Shown in pieces: positions 1 to 11,440 of a stretch of 64,000 nt of DNA. A model generated the notes under the pieces. The model did not search any database and had not been told where the DNA came from. It saw only the letters and a program-made list of their open reading frames with translations. Origin of the DNA: Larix kaempferi (taxonomy: Eukaryota > Streptophyta > Pinopsida > Pinales > Pinaceae); NCBI GenBank assembly GCA_027924585.1, contig BSBM01000597.1, positions 4,293,501 to 4,357,500 on the forward strand, in the 5' to 3' direction. Made by a program: the position numbers and the translations under genes. Numbering within the stretch: position 1 is the stretch's first letter; the number at the start of each line of letters is the position of its first letter.

Positions 1-2
1 CT

Positions 3-1607
3 CAGTGTTTTGGACACGTGTCCCTTGCTTATGCTCCCCCGGTCGCACCTCAGCCGTATTACCATCCACAGGCTGCCCCAGCTCCTATGTCCTCGCAAGC
101 CCAACCTGCTTATTACCCGCCACAGGCAGCCCCTGCGGCAACACCACATCCCACTCCGCAGACGTATCAGCAACCCCCACAAGGTTCAGCACCTGCGCAG
201 CCTCCACCTACTTATTATCCACCGCAGCCTGCTCCCGCACCTGCACAACCCCAGAACCCACCTGCTGCCCAAGGGAAAGTTTACGCCCAACAGAATCCAC
301 AGCAGAACCAAAACAACCAGCGCCAATAGGGCCAGCAAAACCGTGGCAAAGGCCGTAACCATGGGAACAACCCTCCTCCAGACCAAGGTGGTCAACCTCC
401 TAATCCCCCAGACAACAATAACGCGACACCTGCAAACCAAAACCCTGATCGGCCACCCAAGCAGGCCAAAAACCCTAATTTGCGAACAAACCATCCTTGT
501 TCTATTTGCGGGATCTATGGCCACTACACACATGCTTGCCCACATTTGGAGCGAGCTCGGCAACTCTGGGTTGATGATGCCCATCGCCAAGGGCATGCAG
601 CTCCTCAAGCGCCTCCCAACCCCCCACCCCCTCAGCAACCACCTTTGGTACTGCAAAACCCCTTACCAACTCAACGCGTAGTGAACACTCAGCCGTTGGC
701 TCCCCCTCAAGGCAACGTGCCACCACAACAACAGATCACTTATGTCGCTCCTGACCAACCCATGTTCGACTCAGGTACTCACCACTTGTTGATGATGTCA
801 TCCGTTGATGTCAACCTCCAAACCCGTCGGAACCAATATGGCTCTACCCCTGAAGCCCCTCCCTCCGACAAAAACACTAACGCTTATCCCACCGATCAGA
901 CGTTACATATACCTCCGGCTCCCCTCGATGGCACCTCCAAAGCACCTCGCTTTCCACTTCGTCGTCTTAACAATAACCCCAATGCTCATGCTGCGTCAAA
1001 TTACAACATTGTAGATGACTTAGCCCAATCTCCCGCGGCCATGTTCGAGTTAGAAGTCTTAAAAAACTATCATTCACAGCGCAAGACTTTTCTCTCCGCC
1101 ATTGGTGCTATTGACCCAAATGATTCACAACTGATGGCATTCGATTTGGACCAATCCGAACCACGCCTACCTTCCACTTTAGCATTCCAAGTTTCTGTTT
1201 CTGTTAGGAATCTTGTCATCCATCGGTGCATTATCGATGAAGGTGCCTCTACATGCGTTATGTCCACATTCGTTTGGCAGAAGTTGGGATCCCCTACTCT
1301 CCAGCAGTCCACCACTGCGTTGCGAACCTATGACGGTCGTTCGGCTCAACCCCAAGGCCTATTAGTTAACGTCCCCATCCAGCTGGCTGGTAAAACCGTT
1401 CTCATTGACATCGAGGTCATCAACGCCCAACTTGATTATAACCTCTTACTTGGCCGCAGCTACATGTATGCCATGCGGGTGGTTGCCTCCTCCGTTTTTC
1501 GTACCATGATGTTCCCCCATGACGGACGCGTAGTCAATATCGACCAACTCACCTACTACGATCCAAATGCCCCCGCTGCACCCGAAAATGTTCTCCCCAT
1601 GGTTTAA
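3..1607 (+). pseudogene. gag C-terminus and protease of gypsy element, with internal stop
   Basis: One frame is open from the window edge, broken by TAG at 327-329 and closed by TAA at 1605-1607. The first part is rich in Pro, Gln, Ala and Tyr (PQPYYHPQ-like). After the stop the frame continues into a CX2CX4HX4C zinc knuckle at about nt 498-539 (Cys-Cys-His-Cys in NHPCSICGIYGHYTHAC), which in gag binds the element's RNA. A retropepsin-like domain follows, with the active-site motif IIDEGAS (Asp codon at 1236) and the later LLLGRSY flap-end motif. The usual motif is D-S/T-G; Glu in the second position occurs in related plant gypsy proteases. The capsid part lies outside the window. Confidence 0.85.
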
Positions 1608-2697
1608 CAACCTGTTAATGGTGCCGCTACCTTGTTTGTTTCCTCCGTGGGACCTGGAGTTTACTCAGATCCGCCGATGACATCAACATTCCAATCCATT
1701 CCTCCCCCGTCATCTGCACCCGAAGTATCTGACCTATCTACCCTTTCCCACAATACACAAACACCTAACAATCAACCGCCCTTGTTTCCCAAACCACCAT
1801 TGGTACCTAGTCACATTGGTGTTACACCCATCCACACAATCCCCTTCCTAGTCCCTCCCTCGGGAGTAGTAAGCGCCCCGGTTATGGATACCCTTAGCCT
1901 CCCTGGGTTAACCTTGGGATTACCCGTGTGGTATCTTTCGCCTCCCGTTCCCCCGCCGACACCAAACGTCATCCTACAACGGGTGCAACCCATGGATACT
2001 ACTAGTCAACCACCTCCCGGTGTCACTACCCCTTCATCCTCTACGAATCCCCCCTCTTATCAAGCACACTGGGGGCAAAGGCCCACAACCATACACCGCT
2101 GTACCTCCGCCCAAGGCAGTTAAACCCCCCCATGTTTCGTGCTCCCCCCAAATGCTCGTTGTGTGATGAGTTAGGCCATCCGACTCATCAATGTCCACAG
2201 TTACCTGCATTACAGGAACACATGCAAATGCTTGACGATGACCCCAACATCCCGGTTGTCGAACTCGACCCAACCCCCAAGCCTCGTGATAAATCACTAT
2301 GTACCAACCACCCTTGTGTGATATGCGGTATTTACGGCCATTACTCACATCACTGTCCTGATCTCCCAGATTACCGAGCAGCTCTCTATGAGATGAATAA
2401 TTTGGACCTTGAGACGGCACCCCCCACAATTGAGGAAATCCACCCCCCGATCTCATCCCCTTCCGGAGAGATTAACACCATTTATATGATCTCTTCCACC
2501 ACGACTCCCTCGTCAACCGATTTGACAACTCAAACTTTCCACAATGATGAGGAGATTCTTGAGGCTCTTACTGCCCCGGATTATCCCTGGGACAACATGC
2601 ACCATCGTTCGTATTTCCTCCCAGAAGATTCCTCCTCCACCACAGCTACCCAATTTGCGGTTGAGTCCAAAGATTTCCTTCCCACCAGAGTCGACTA
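1608..2697 (+). pseudogene. Pro-rich linker and second zinc-knuckle pair, upstream of RT
   Basis: After the protease stop the same frame stays open to a TAA at 2121-2123, coding for a Pro/Ser/Thr-rich stretch. The reading then moves to another frame, open 2132-2695, which codes two CCHC knuckles. The first is at residues 8-21 (C, C, H, C) and the second at residues 62-75, in a context (NHPCVICGIYGHY) nearly identical to the gag knuckle at about 500. An acidic linker follows to a TAG at 2696-2698, after which the same frame continues into the reverse transcriptase block. Two knuckles placed between protease and RT are not the normal gypsy order. It may be a genuine family feature or a recombination product of two related elements. 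Confidence 0.7.
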
Positions 2698-2698
2698 G

Positions 2699-5144
2699 TT
2701 TAAGGATCCTATTCCTGCTCCGGAGGCCTTTGAGGAAGGCAACATGGCCAACATCTCTCCCGTTATCCACATCGATATCTCGGCCCCAGGAGGTGCCCCT
2801 GAACTCATCACTTTAGGAGCCTCCTGCAGTGAGTCTGAGATTGAGGAGTACAAAAAACTTTTCCAAGAATTCTGTGATGTCTTTGCCTGGTCCTATACCG
2901 AAATGTCCGGTCTTGATCCTGCCATTATAGAGCACCACATTGACACATGGCCTGATGTACCCCCCATTCGTCAGAAATAGCGTCCCATTCATCCTTCCAA
3001 GCTACCCGCTATTAAAGCCGAGGTCGACAAACTTCGCAAGGCAGGATTCATTTATCCTATTGCATATACCACCTGGGTTTCAAACCCCGTTCCAGTTAAC
3101 AAAAAACAAGGCACCATTAGAGTATGTACTGACTTCCGCGATTTAAACCGAGCTTGTCCCAAGGACAACTTCCCCACGTCATTTATTGACCAACTCATCG
3201 ATGCGTGTGCGGGGCATGAAGTCCTCTCTTTCATGGACGATTTTTCTGGATACAACCAGATTCAGATCCGTAAGGAGGATCAGTACAAGACCGCCTTTAC
3301 CACCCCATGGGGCACCTTTTCCTACCGCATCATGCCTTTCGGCCTCAAAAATGCTTGTGCCACCTTCCAGCGGGCCATGACCTATTGTTTTCACGACTTG
3401 GTCCATATCCTGCTAGTCTATCTTGATGACCTTACAGCTCGTTCCCGGAAACGATCAGACCACCTTAAAGACCTCCGGCAAGTTTTCCTGCGTTGTCGCA
3501 AATATAAAATCCGCTTGAACCCACACAAGTGTGTCTTTTGCGTTCCGGCAGGCCGGTTTTTAGGTTTCATTGTTTCCCAGAAAGGAATTGCTGTCGATCC
3601 CCTGAAAGTCCAAGCCATCCTAGACCTTCCCTCTCCTCGCTCGCTCCGGCAGCTCGAGAGTCTGCAGGGGCGATCTAATTTCCTTCGCCGCTTCGTCCCT
3701 GATTACGCCACTAAAGTTCATGGTTTCTTACGCTTGCTTCGTACCCACATACCCTTTCTTTGGGATGAGCAAGCAGAAGCTGCGTTCGAAGCCCTCAAGA
3801 AAGCTCTCACACAAGCCCCTTTGATCTCCCCTCCAGATTTCTCTCAGGACTTCATCCTTTACGTCTCGGCATCCGAACATGCCGTGTCCGGAGTCTTGGT
3901 TCAAGAAGACGCCTCTCACCAAGAGCATGTCATTTATTACGTCAGCCAGACCTTGTCTGGACCACCCCTACGTTACCCATATGAGGAGAGACTAGCCCTA
4001 GCTGTGGTCTTTTCCGTCCAAAAATTGCGACACTACATTTTGCTCAGTCATACCACAGTTGTTGCTGACTCCAACCCCATGGTTTATCTCTTAAACCGAC
4101 GGCTCCTGCAAGGTTGCGTTGCTAAATGGGTCATTATCCTCCAGGAATATGACCTCACTTTCAGAACCCCTAAGAGCACTAAAGCCCTCGCGCTTGCCCA
4201 GCTCATCACCGATCTCCCCTCCCTTCTGTCGTCCCCACAAATCTCCGATGAGTTACTCGACAATCACTTGTTCACCATCTTGTCTGATGACCCATGGTAC
4301 GGTGATATTTTGTTATACCTTCGCACGCAGAAGTTCAGACCCAACATCAATCGTGATGGACGTCGTCGTATCCATCACCAGGCCTCTCGATATCTCCTCT
4401 TAGGCGATGTCCTTTACCGACGAGGGGTTGACACGATTCTTCGTCGTTGCCTTACACACGAGGAAGCCGAACACGTCCTCAATGACTGTCATAGCGGTGC
4501 CTGCGGCGGCCATTTCTCTGGGATGGCCACCGCCCAAAAGGTCGTCCGCGCCGGATACTTCTGGCCTACACTCTTTACCGACTGCATCACCGCGGTCAAA
4601 CATTTCCACAATTGCCAACTTTTTGCCCCCAAGGCCCGGACACCACCTGCTCCGTTACATCAAGTCGTCACCGTTGGTCCCTTTTGTAAGTGGGCCATTG
4701 ACTTCATGGAATGTAAACCCCCATCCGCCAACGGCCATAAGTATATCATTGTCACCGTTGATTACTTCACCAAATGGGCGGAAGCCATGCCCACCTTTAA
4801 TTGTACAGCTGACACCGCTGCCCGTTTCTTTTTCAACCACGTTATCACTAGATTCGGGGTCCCTAAACAGTTGGTCTTAGACCATGGTTCCCACTTTGAA
4901 GATTCCATTTGGCGCGAGTTATCCACCCTCCTCAAGTTTGAACATCAATATTCCTCTGCTTACTACCCCCAAGGGAACGGCCAAGTAGAGGCCATTAACA
5001 AAATCTTAAAAACCATCCTCCAACGCACTGTTGACCGGCATAAGTCCAATTGGCACCACATGTTGTTCCCTGCCTTATGGGCTTACCGTACATCCACCAA
5101 GACCGCCACCGGTTTTACCCCATTTCATTTAGTTCACAGTGTAG
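2699..5144 (+). pseudogene. gypsy pol, copy 1 (RT-RNase H-integrase core)
   Basis: One frame with a TAG at 2978-2980, just after the RT lead-in (PPIRQK). After it the RT fingers, palm and thumb are readable: FMDDFSGYNQI with the first catalytic Asp and VYLDD with the catalytic pair. The RNase H region has YVSASEHAVSGVL, where the usual catalytic Asp is Ser. The integrase has an HHCC-like region and a D,D-35-E core, with TVDYFTKW between. At 5145 the frame runs out of register into copy 2 and stops at 5261-5263, so the integrase C-terminus is missing. It probably cannot make a complete Pol. Confidence 0.9.
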
Positions 5145-7591
5145 GTTTAAGGATCCTATTCCTGCTCCGGAGGCCTCTGAGGAAGGCAACATGGCCAACA
5201 TCTCTCCCGTTATCCACATCGATATCTCGGCCCCAGGAGGTGCCCCTGAACTCATCACTTTAGGAGCCTCCTGCAGTGAGTCTGAGATTGAGGAGTACAA
5301 AAAACTTTTCCAAGAATTCTGTGATGTCTTTGCCTGGTCCTATACCGAAATGTCCGGTCTTGATCCTGCCATTATAGAGCACCACATTGACACATGGCCT
5401 GATGTACCCCCCATTCGTCAGAAATAGCGTCCCATTCATCCTTCCAAGCTACCCGCTATTAAAGCCGAGGTCGACAAACTTCGCAAGGCAGGATTCATTT
5501 ATCCTATTGCATATACCACCTGGGTTTCAAACCCCGTTCCAGTTAACAAAAAACAAGGCACCATTAGAGTATGTACTGACTTCCGCGATTTAAACCGAGC
5601 TTGTCCCAAGGACAACTTCCCCACGTCATTTATTGACCAACTCATCGATGCGTGTGCGGGGCATGAAGTCCTCTCTTTCATGGACGATTTTTCCGGATAC
5701 AACCAGATTCAGATCCGTAAGGAGGATCAGTACAAGACCGCCTTTACCACCCCATGGGGCACCTTTGCCTACCGCATCATGCCTTTCGGCCTCAAAAATG
5801 CTTGTGCCACCTTCCAGCGGGCCATGACCTATTGTTTTCACGACTTGGTCCATATCCTGCTAGTCTATCTTGATGACCTTACAGCTCGTTCCCGGAAACG
5901 ATCAGACCACCTTAAAGACCTCCGGCAAGTTTTCCTGCGTTGTCGCAAATATAAAATCCGCTTGAACCCACACAAGTGTGTCTTTTGCGTTCCGGCAGGC
6001 CGGTTTTTAGGTTTCATTGTTTCCCAGAAAGGAATTGCTGTCGATCCCCTGAAAGTCCAAGCCATCCTAGACCTTCCCTCTCCTCGCTCGCTCCGGCAGC
6101 TCGAGAGTCTGCAGGGGCGATCTAATTTCCTTCGCCGCTTCGTCCCTGATTACGCCACTAAAGTTCATGGTTTCTTACGCTTGCTTCGTACCCACATACC
6201 CTTTCTTTGGGATGAGCAAGCAGAAGCTGCGTTCGAAGCCCTCAAGAAAGCTCTCACACAAGCCCCTTTGATCTCCCCTCCAGATTTCTCTCAGGACTTC
6301 ATCCTTTACGTCTCGGCATCCGAACATGCCGTGTCCGGAGTCTTGGTTCAAGAAGACGCCTCTCACCAAGAGCATGTCATTTATTACGTCAGCCAGACCT
6401 TGTCTGGACCACCCCTACGTTACCCATATGAGGAGAGACTAGCCCTAGCTGTGGTCTTTTCCGTCCAAAAATTGCGACACTACATTTTGCTCAGTCATAC
6501 CACAGTTGTTGCTGACTCCAACCCCATGGTTTATCTCTTAAACCGACGGCTCCTGCAAGGTTGCGTTGCTAAATGGGTCATTATCCTCCAGGAATATGAC
6601 CTCACTTTCAGAACCCCTAAGAGCACTAAAGCCCTCGCGCTTGCCCAGCTCATCACCGATCTCCCCTCCCTTCTGTCGTCCCCACAAATCTCCGATGAGT
6701 TACTCGACAATCACTTGTTCACCATCTTGTCTGATGACCCATGGTACGGTGATATTTTGTTATACCTTCGCACGCAGAAGTTCAGACCCAACATCAATCG
6801 TGATGGACGTCGTCGTATCCATCACCAGGCCTCTCGATATCTCCTCTTAGGCGATGTCCTTTACCGACGAGGGGTTGACACGATTCTTCGTCGTTGCCTT
6901 ACACACGAGGAAGCCGAACACGTCCTCAATGACTGTCATAGCGGTGCCTGCGGCGGCCATTTCTCTGGGATGGCCACCGCCCAAAAGGTCGTCCGCGCCG
7001 GATACTTCTGGCCTACACTCTTTACCGACTGCATCACCGCGGTCAAACATTTCCACAATTGCCAACTTTTTGCCCCCAAGGCCCGGACACCACCTGCTCC
7101 GTTACATCAAGTCGTCACCGTTGGTCCCTTTTGTAAGTGGGCCATTGACTTCATGGAATGTAAACCCCCATCCGCCAACGGCCATAAGTATATCATTGTC
7201 ACCGTTGATTACTTCACCAAATGGGCGGAAGCCATGCCCACCTTTAATTGTACAGCTGACACCGCTGCCCGTTTCTTTTTCAACCACGTTATCACTAGAT
7301 TCGGGGTCCCTAAACAGTTGGTCTTAGACCATGGTTCCCACTTTGAAGATTCCATTTGGCGCGAGTTATCCACCCTCCTCAAGTTTGAACATCAATATTC
7401 CTCTGCTTACTACCCCCAAGGGAACGGCCAAGTAGAGGCCATTAACAAAATCTTAAAAACCATCCTCCAACGCACTGTTGACCGGCATAAGTCCAATTGG
7501 CACCACATGTTGTTCCCTGCCTTATGGGCTTACCGTACATCCACCAAGACCGCCACCGGTTTTACCCCATTTCATTTAGTTCACAGTGTAG
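5145..7591 (+). pseudogene. gypsy pol, copy 2 (RT-RNase H-integrase core)
   Basis: Nearly identical to its neighbours. The same TAG stop follows the RT lead-in (5425-5427), so the stop is older than the triplication. The main open frame starts at 5680 and reads across the join at 7592 out of register, ending at 7710. VYLDD, the degenerate RNase H and the D,D-35-E integrase core are all present. Both ends of this copy are junctions, so it has neither the gag lead-in nor the integrase C-terminal region. Confidence 0.9.
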
Positions 7592-10431
7592 GTTTAAGGA
7601 TCCTATTCCTGCTCCGGAGGCCTCTGAGGAAGGCAACATGGCCAACATCTCTCCCGTTATCCACATCGATATCTCGGCCCCAGGAGGTGCCCCTGAACTC
7701 ATCACTTTAGGAGCCTCCTGCAGTGAGTCTGATATTGAGGAGTACAAAAAACTTTTCCAAGAATTCTGTGATGTCTTTGCCTGGTCCTATACCGAAATGT
7801 CCGGTCTTGATCCTGCCATTATAGAGCACCACATTGACACATGGCCTGATGTACCCCCCATTCGTCAGAAATAGCGTCCCATTCATCCTTCCAAGCTACC
7901 CGCTATTAAAGCCGAGGTCGACAAACTTCGCAAGGCAGGATTCATTTATCCTATTGCATATACCACCTGGGTTTCAAACCCCGTTCCAGTTAACAAAAAA
8001 CAAGGCACCATTAGAGTATGTACTGACTTCCGCGATTTAAACCGAGCTTGTCCCAAGGACAACTTCCCCACGTCATTTATTGACCAACTCATCGATGCGT
8101 GTGCGGGGCATGAAGTCCTCTCTTTCATGGACGATTTTTCCGGATACAACCAGATTCAGATCCGTAAGGAGGATCAGTACAAGACCGCCTTTACCACCCC
8201 ATGGGGCACCTTTGCCTACCGCATCATGCCTTTCGGCCTCAAAAATGCTTGTGCCACCTTCCAGCGGGCCATGACCTATTGTTTTCACGACTTGGTCCAT
8301 ATCCTGCTAGTCTATCTTGATGACCTTACAGCTCGTTCCCGGAAACGATCAGACCACCTTAAAGACCTCCGGCAAGTTTTCCTGCGTTGTCGCAAATATA
8401 AAATCCGCTTGAACCCACACAAGTGTGTCTTTTGCGTTCCGGCAGGCCGGTTTTTAGGTTTCATTGTTTCCCAGAAAGGAATTGCTGTCGATCCCCTGAA
8501 AGTCCAAGCCATCCTAGACCTTCCCTCTCCTCGCTCGCTCCGGCAGCTCGAGAGTCTGCAGGGGCGATCTAATTTCCTTCGTCGCTTCGTCCCTGATTAC
8601 GCCACTAAAGTTCATGGTTTCTTACGCTTGCTTCGTACCCACATACCCTTTCTTTGGGATGAGCAAGCAGAAGCTGCGTTCGAAGCCCTCAAGAAAGCTC
8701 TCACACAAGCCCCTTTGATCTCCCCTCCAGATTTCTCTCAGGACTTCATCCTTTACGTCTCGGCATCCGAACATGCCGTGTCCGGAGTCTTGGTTCAAGA
8801 AGACGCCTCTCACCAAGAGCATGTCATTTATTACGTCAGCCAGACCTTGTCTGGACCACCCCTACGTTACCCATATGAGGAGAGACTAGCCCTAGCTGTG
8901 GTCTTTTCCGTCCAAAAATTGCGACACTACATTTTGCTCAGTCATACCACAGTTGTTGCTGACTCCAACCCCATGGTTTATCTCTTAAACCGACGGCTCC
9001 TGCAAGGTTGCGTTGCTAAATGGGTCATTATCCTCCAGGAATATGACCTCACTTTCAGAACCCCTAAGAGCACTAAAGCCCTCGCGCTTGCCCAGCTCAT
9101 CACCGATCTCCCCTCCCTTCTGTCGTCCCCACAAATCTCCGATGAGTTACTCGACAATCACTTGTTCACCATCTTGTCTGATGACCCATGGTACGGTGAT
9201 ATTTTGTTATACCTTCGCACGCAGAAGTTCAGACCCAACATCAATCGTGATGGACGTCGTCGTATCCATCACCAGGCCTCTCGATATCTCCTCTTAGGCG
9301 ATGTCCTTTACCGACGAGGGGTTGACACGATTCTTCGTCGTTGCCTTACACACGAGGAAGCCGAACACGTCCTCAATGACTGTCATAGCGGTGCCTGCGG
9401 CGGCCATTTCTCTGGGATGGCCACCGCCCAAAAGGTCGTCCGCGCCGGATACTTCTGGCCTACACTCTTTACCGACTGCATCACCGCGGTCAAACATTTC
9501 CACAATTGCCAACTTTTTGCCCCCAAGGCCCGGACACCACCTGCTCCGTTACATCAAGTCGTCACCGTTGGTCCCTTTTGTAAGTGGGCCATTGACTTCA
9601 TGGAATGTAAACCCCCATCCGCCAACGGCCATAAGTATATCATTGTCACCGTTGATTACTTCACCAAATGGGCGGAAGCCATGCCCACCTTTAATTGTAC
9701 AGCTGACACCGCTGCCCGTTTCTTTTTCAACCACGTTATCACTAGATTCGGGGTCCCTAAACAGTTGGTCTTAGACCATGGTTCCCACTTTGAAGATTCC
9801 ATTTGGCGCGAGTTATCCACCCTCCTCAAGTTTGAACATCAATATTCCTCTGCTTACTACCCCCAAGGGAACGGCCAAGTAGAGGCCATTAACAAAATCT
9901 TAAAAACCATCCTCCAACGCACTGTTGACCGGCATAAGTCCAATTGGCACCACATGTTGTTCCCTGCCTTATGGGCTTACCGTACATCCACCAAGACCGC
10001 CACCGGTTTTACCCCATTTCATTTAGTTCACAGTGTAGAGTCTGTCCTCCCCATTGAGTGTCAGATACCTGCCTTACACATCGCCGTCGAGCTTCTCCCC
10101 GACACCTCCCCACTCGAGCAACGTCTGCTCTCACTAGAACAAGCTGATGAAGACCGTCGTGCCACTCTCCAGACCATTGAAGCCGCCAAGAACCGCTCCA
10201 AAGCTGGTTACGACAAAAATGTACACCCTCGGATTTTCCGTGAAGGAGACCTCGTCCTCGCCTATGACCAAGCCCATGACAAAACTGGTAAAGGAAAGTT
10301 TGAATCCATGTGGCAAGGCCCTTACATCGTGCAGACCTGTCTCGGCAAGGGGGCATACATTTTAACTGACTCAGAAGGTCACCCTTTGCGCAACCCCCGT
10401 AATGGGTTGTCTTAAGCATTTCTATCCCTAG
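7592..10431 (+). pseudogene. gypsy pol, copy 3, with integrase C-terminus
   Basis: This copy alone continues into the original downstream sequence. TAG at 7872-7874 splits the RT lead-in from the 762-residue open frame 8127-10415. In that frame the RT palm has VYLDD at residues 63-67. The degenerate native RNase H motif is at residues 208-226, with Ser for the first Asp. The integrase HHCC-like region is at about 410-462, with HFHNC in place of the usual C-x2-C. The D,D-35-E triad is Asp491, Asp551 and Glu587. A charged C-terminal domain (GKFESMWQGPYIV) follows. The annotated stop is at 10413-10415, but the next frame reads LKHFYP then TAG at 10429-10431. That is the usual C-terminal motif of plant gypsy integrases, so a small frameshift near 10400 has truncated the end. 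Confidence 0.9.
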
Positions 10432-10479
10432 AATAACTCGCGGCCCCATTGGTCCGCATTGTACAGTTTGCTCTCCTTT

Positions 10480-10534
10480 TGTTTTTCACCTTTTTTATCG
10501 CGATCTTACATTCATCATTTTTGCATGATTACAG
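10480..10534 (+). promoter_or_regulatory. Candidate 3' splice site before the second RNase H frame
   Basis: A pyrimidine-rich run (ctccttttgtttttcacctt, then further t/c) leads to gcatgattacag directly before the ATG at 10535. This is the shape of a plant intron acceptor. No matching donor that keeps frame was found: a GT at 10399 would join in the wrong phase. It could therefore be chance, or serve a spliced subgenomic RNA from a donor outside the window. Confidence 0.4.
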
Positions 10535-10963
10535 ATGGACCCTCTTCCAACTCATTACATTGGCTTTGCTGATGGAGCAAGCCGCTGGTCTCCAAACCTG
10601 GCTTCTGCAGCATGGGTCTTATATTCCCCTTCACATGACTTGATTCACCTTGACGGAATATGTATAGGCGCTGCTACCAATAACCAGGCGGAGTATGATG
10701 CTGTGACCGGTCTCCTGACTGCTGCCCTCCAGATGGGCATTTGTCACCTTCATGTGTTCCTCGACTCCCAGTTACTTGTCTCCCAGCTCAACAACTGCTA
10801 CCAGGTGCGTGATCCCTGTCTCTTTAGGAAATTCCTGTGCACAAAACAACTCAGCCGACAATTTGAATCCATAACATTCACCCATGTCCCAAGAGCTCAA
10901 AATAGTGTCGCAGATCAAATGGCTAACAACATCCTAGATTGGCACATCAATCACACCATGTAA
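10535..10963 (+). CDS. archaeal-type RNase H (RVT_3), separate frame after integrase
   Basis: A 142-residue intact frame. It reads as a complete type I RNase H of the archaeal-like class that Tat retrotransposons acquired: FADGAS with Asp13, NNQAEYDA with Glu53, VFLDSQLLVSQ with Asp77, and VPRAQNSVADQMAN with Asp127. These are the four acidic metal-binding residues. It would degrade the RNA strand of RNA-DNA hybrids in reverse transcription, a job the native domain in Pol has probably lost. It lies 103 bp after the pol stop at 10431 in another frame, downstream of integrase. ATG at 10535 was chosen because it directly follows a splice-acceptor-like sequence. How it is expressed is unknown. 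Confidence 0.85.
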   Translation: MDPLPTHYIGFADGASRWSPNLASAAWVLYSPSHDLIHLDGICIGAATNNQAEYDAVTGLLTAALQMGICHLHVFLDSQLLVSQLNNCYQVRDPCLFRKFLCTKQLSRQFESITFTHVPRAQNSVADQMANNILDWHINHTM

Positions 10964-11035
10964 AACCTCCATCATGCATCATCATCACATAACATCTCAT
11001 CAAAAATATATAAAAACCCAAAAAGATTGCAAGGG

Positions 11036-11298
11036 GCATCCACGTGCCTATCATCACATCAACATTTGCATCCACGTGCAATAAAAACTAAAAACACATT
11101 CATATACAGGGGCATCCACATGCCTAATCCTACTGTTGCATCCATGTGCAATGCATCACATATAATACACAAGGGGCATCCATGTGCCCATCACCCTATG
11201 CTACTTGCATCCACGTGCAGTACAAACATACAACAAACCATAAGCGCATCCACGTGCGTACAACTAAAACATCATCACAAAAATGTGCATCCACATGC
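11036..11298 (+). repeat. Array of eight GCATCCACGTGC hairpin motifs
   Basis: Eight copies of GCA-TCCAYR-TGC start at 11036, 11068, 11112, 11138, 11176, 11207, 11246 and 11287, 26-44 bp apart in AT-rich spacer. Each is a short inverted repeat with a six-base loop. The base pair outside GCA/TGC changes between copies but stays paired: G-C in copies 1, 3 and 5, T-A in 2, 4, 6 and 8, C-G in 7. Several also contain the CACGTG palindrome. The array lies between the second RNase H gene and the stop codon of the antisense gene. Confidence 0.85.
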
Positions 11299-11440
11299 AT
11301 ATATATATATCAAAAAATACATGTCCATATGCTACACATGTCCTAAGTACCCCCGTACTCAGCTATACACAAAAAATATCTATACATCTCATAAGATACA
11401 TGTCGGAGCTACAAAACTCGGTGGGAGTCCCCTGCACTCC

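Larger units (their letters stand above)
2698..10038 (+). repeat. Three direct tandem copies of a 2,447 bp pol block
   Basis: Units are 2698-5144, 5145-7591 and 7592-10038. Each begins at gtttaaggatcctattc and ends at ttcacagtgtag, and the spacing is exactly 2,447 bp. I noticed only five single-base differences: copy 1 differs at 2730, 3247 and 3320, and copy 3 at 7733 and 8582. The join lacks obvious shared bases with either outer flank. The near identity means the copies arose very recently or are an assembly error. Each unit spans from just before RT to near the end of the integrase core. Confidence 0.97.

Noticed and set aside
10399-10534. Intron joining pol to the second RNase H using the GT at 10399
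   Set aside because: The join puts the RNase H in the wrong frame, and the donor is weak. Only the acceptor side looks convincing.
11036-11298. CRISPR array
   Set aside because: Repeats are 12 bp, spacers are irregular and AT-rich, and the genome is a plant's.
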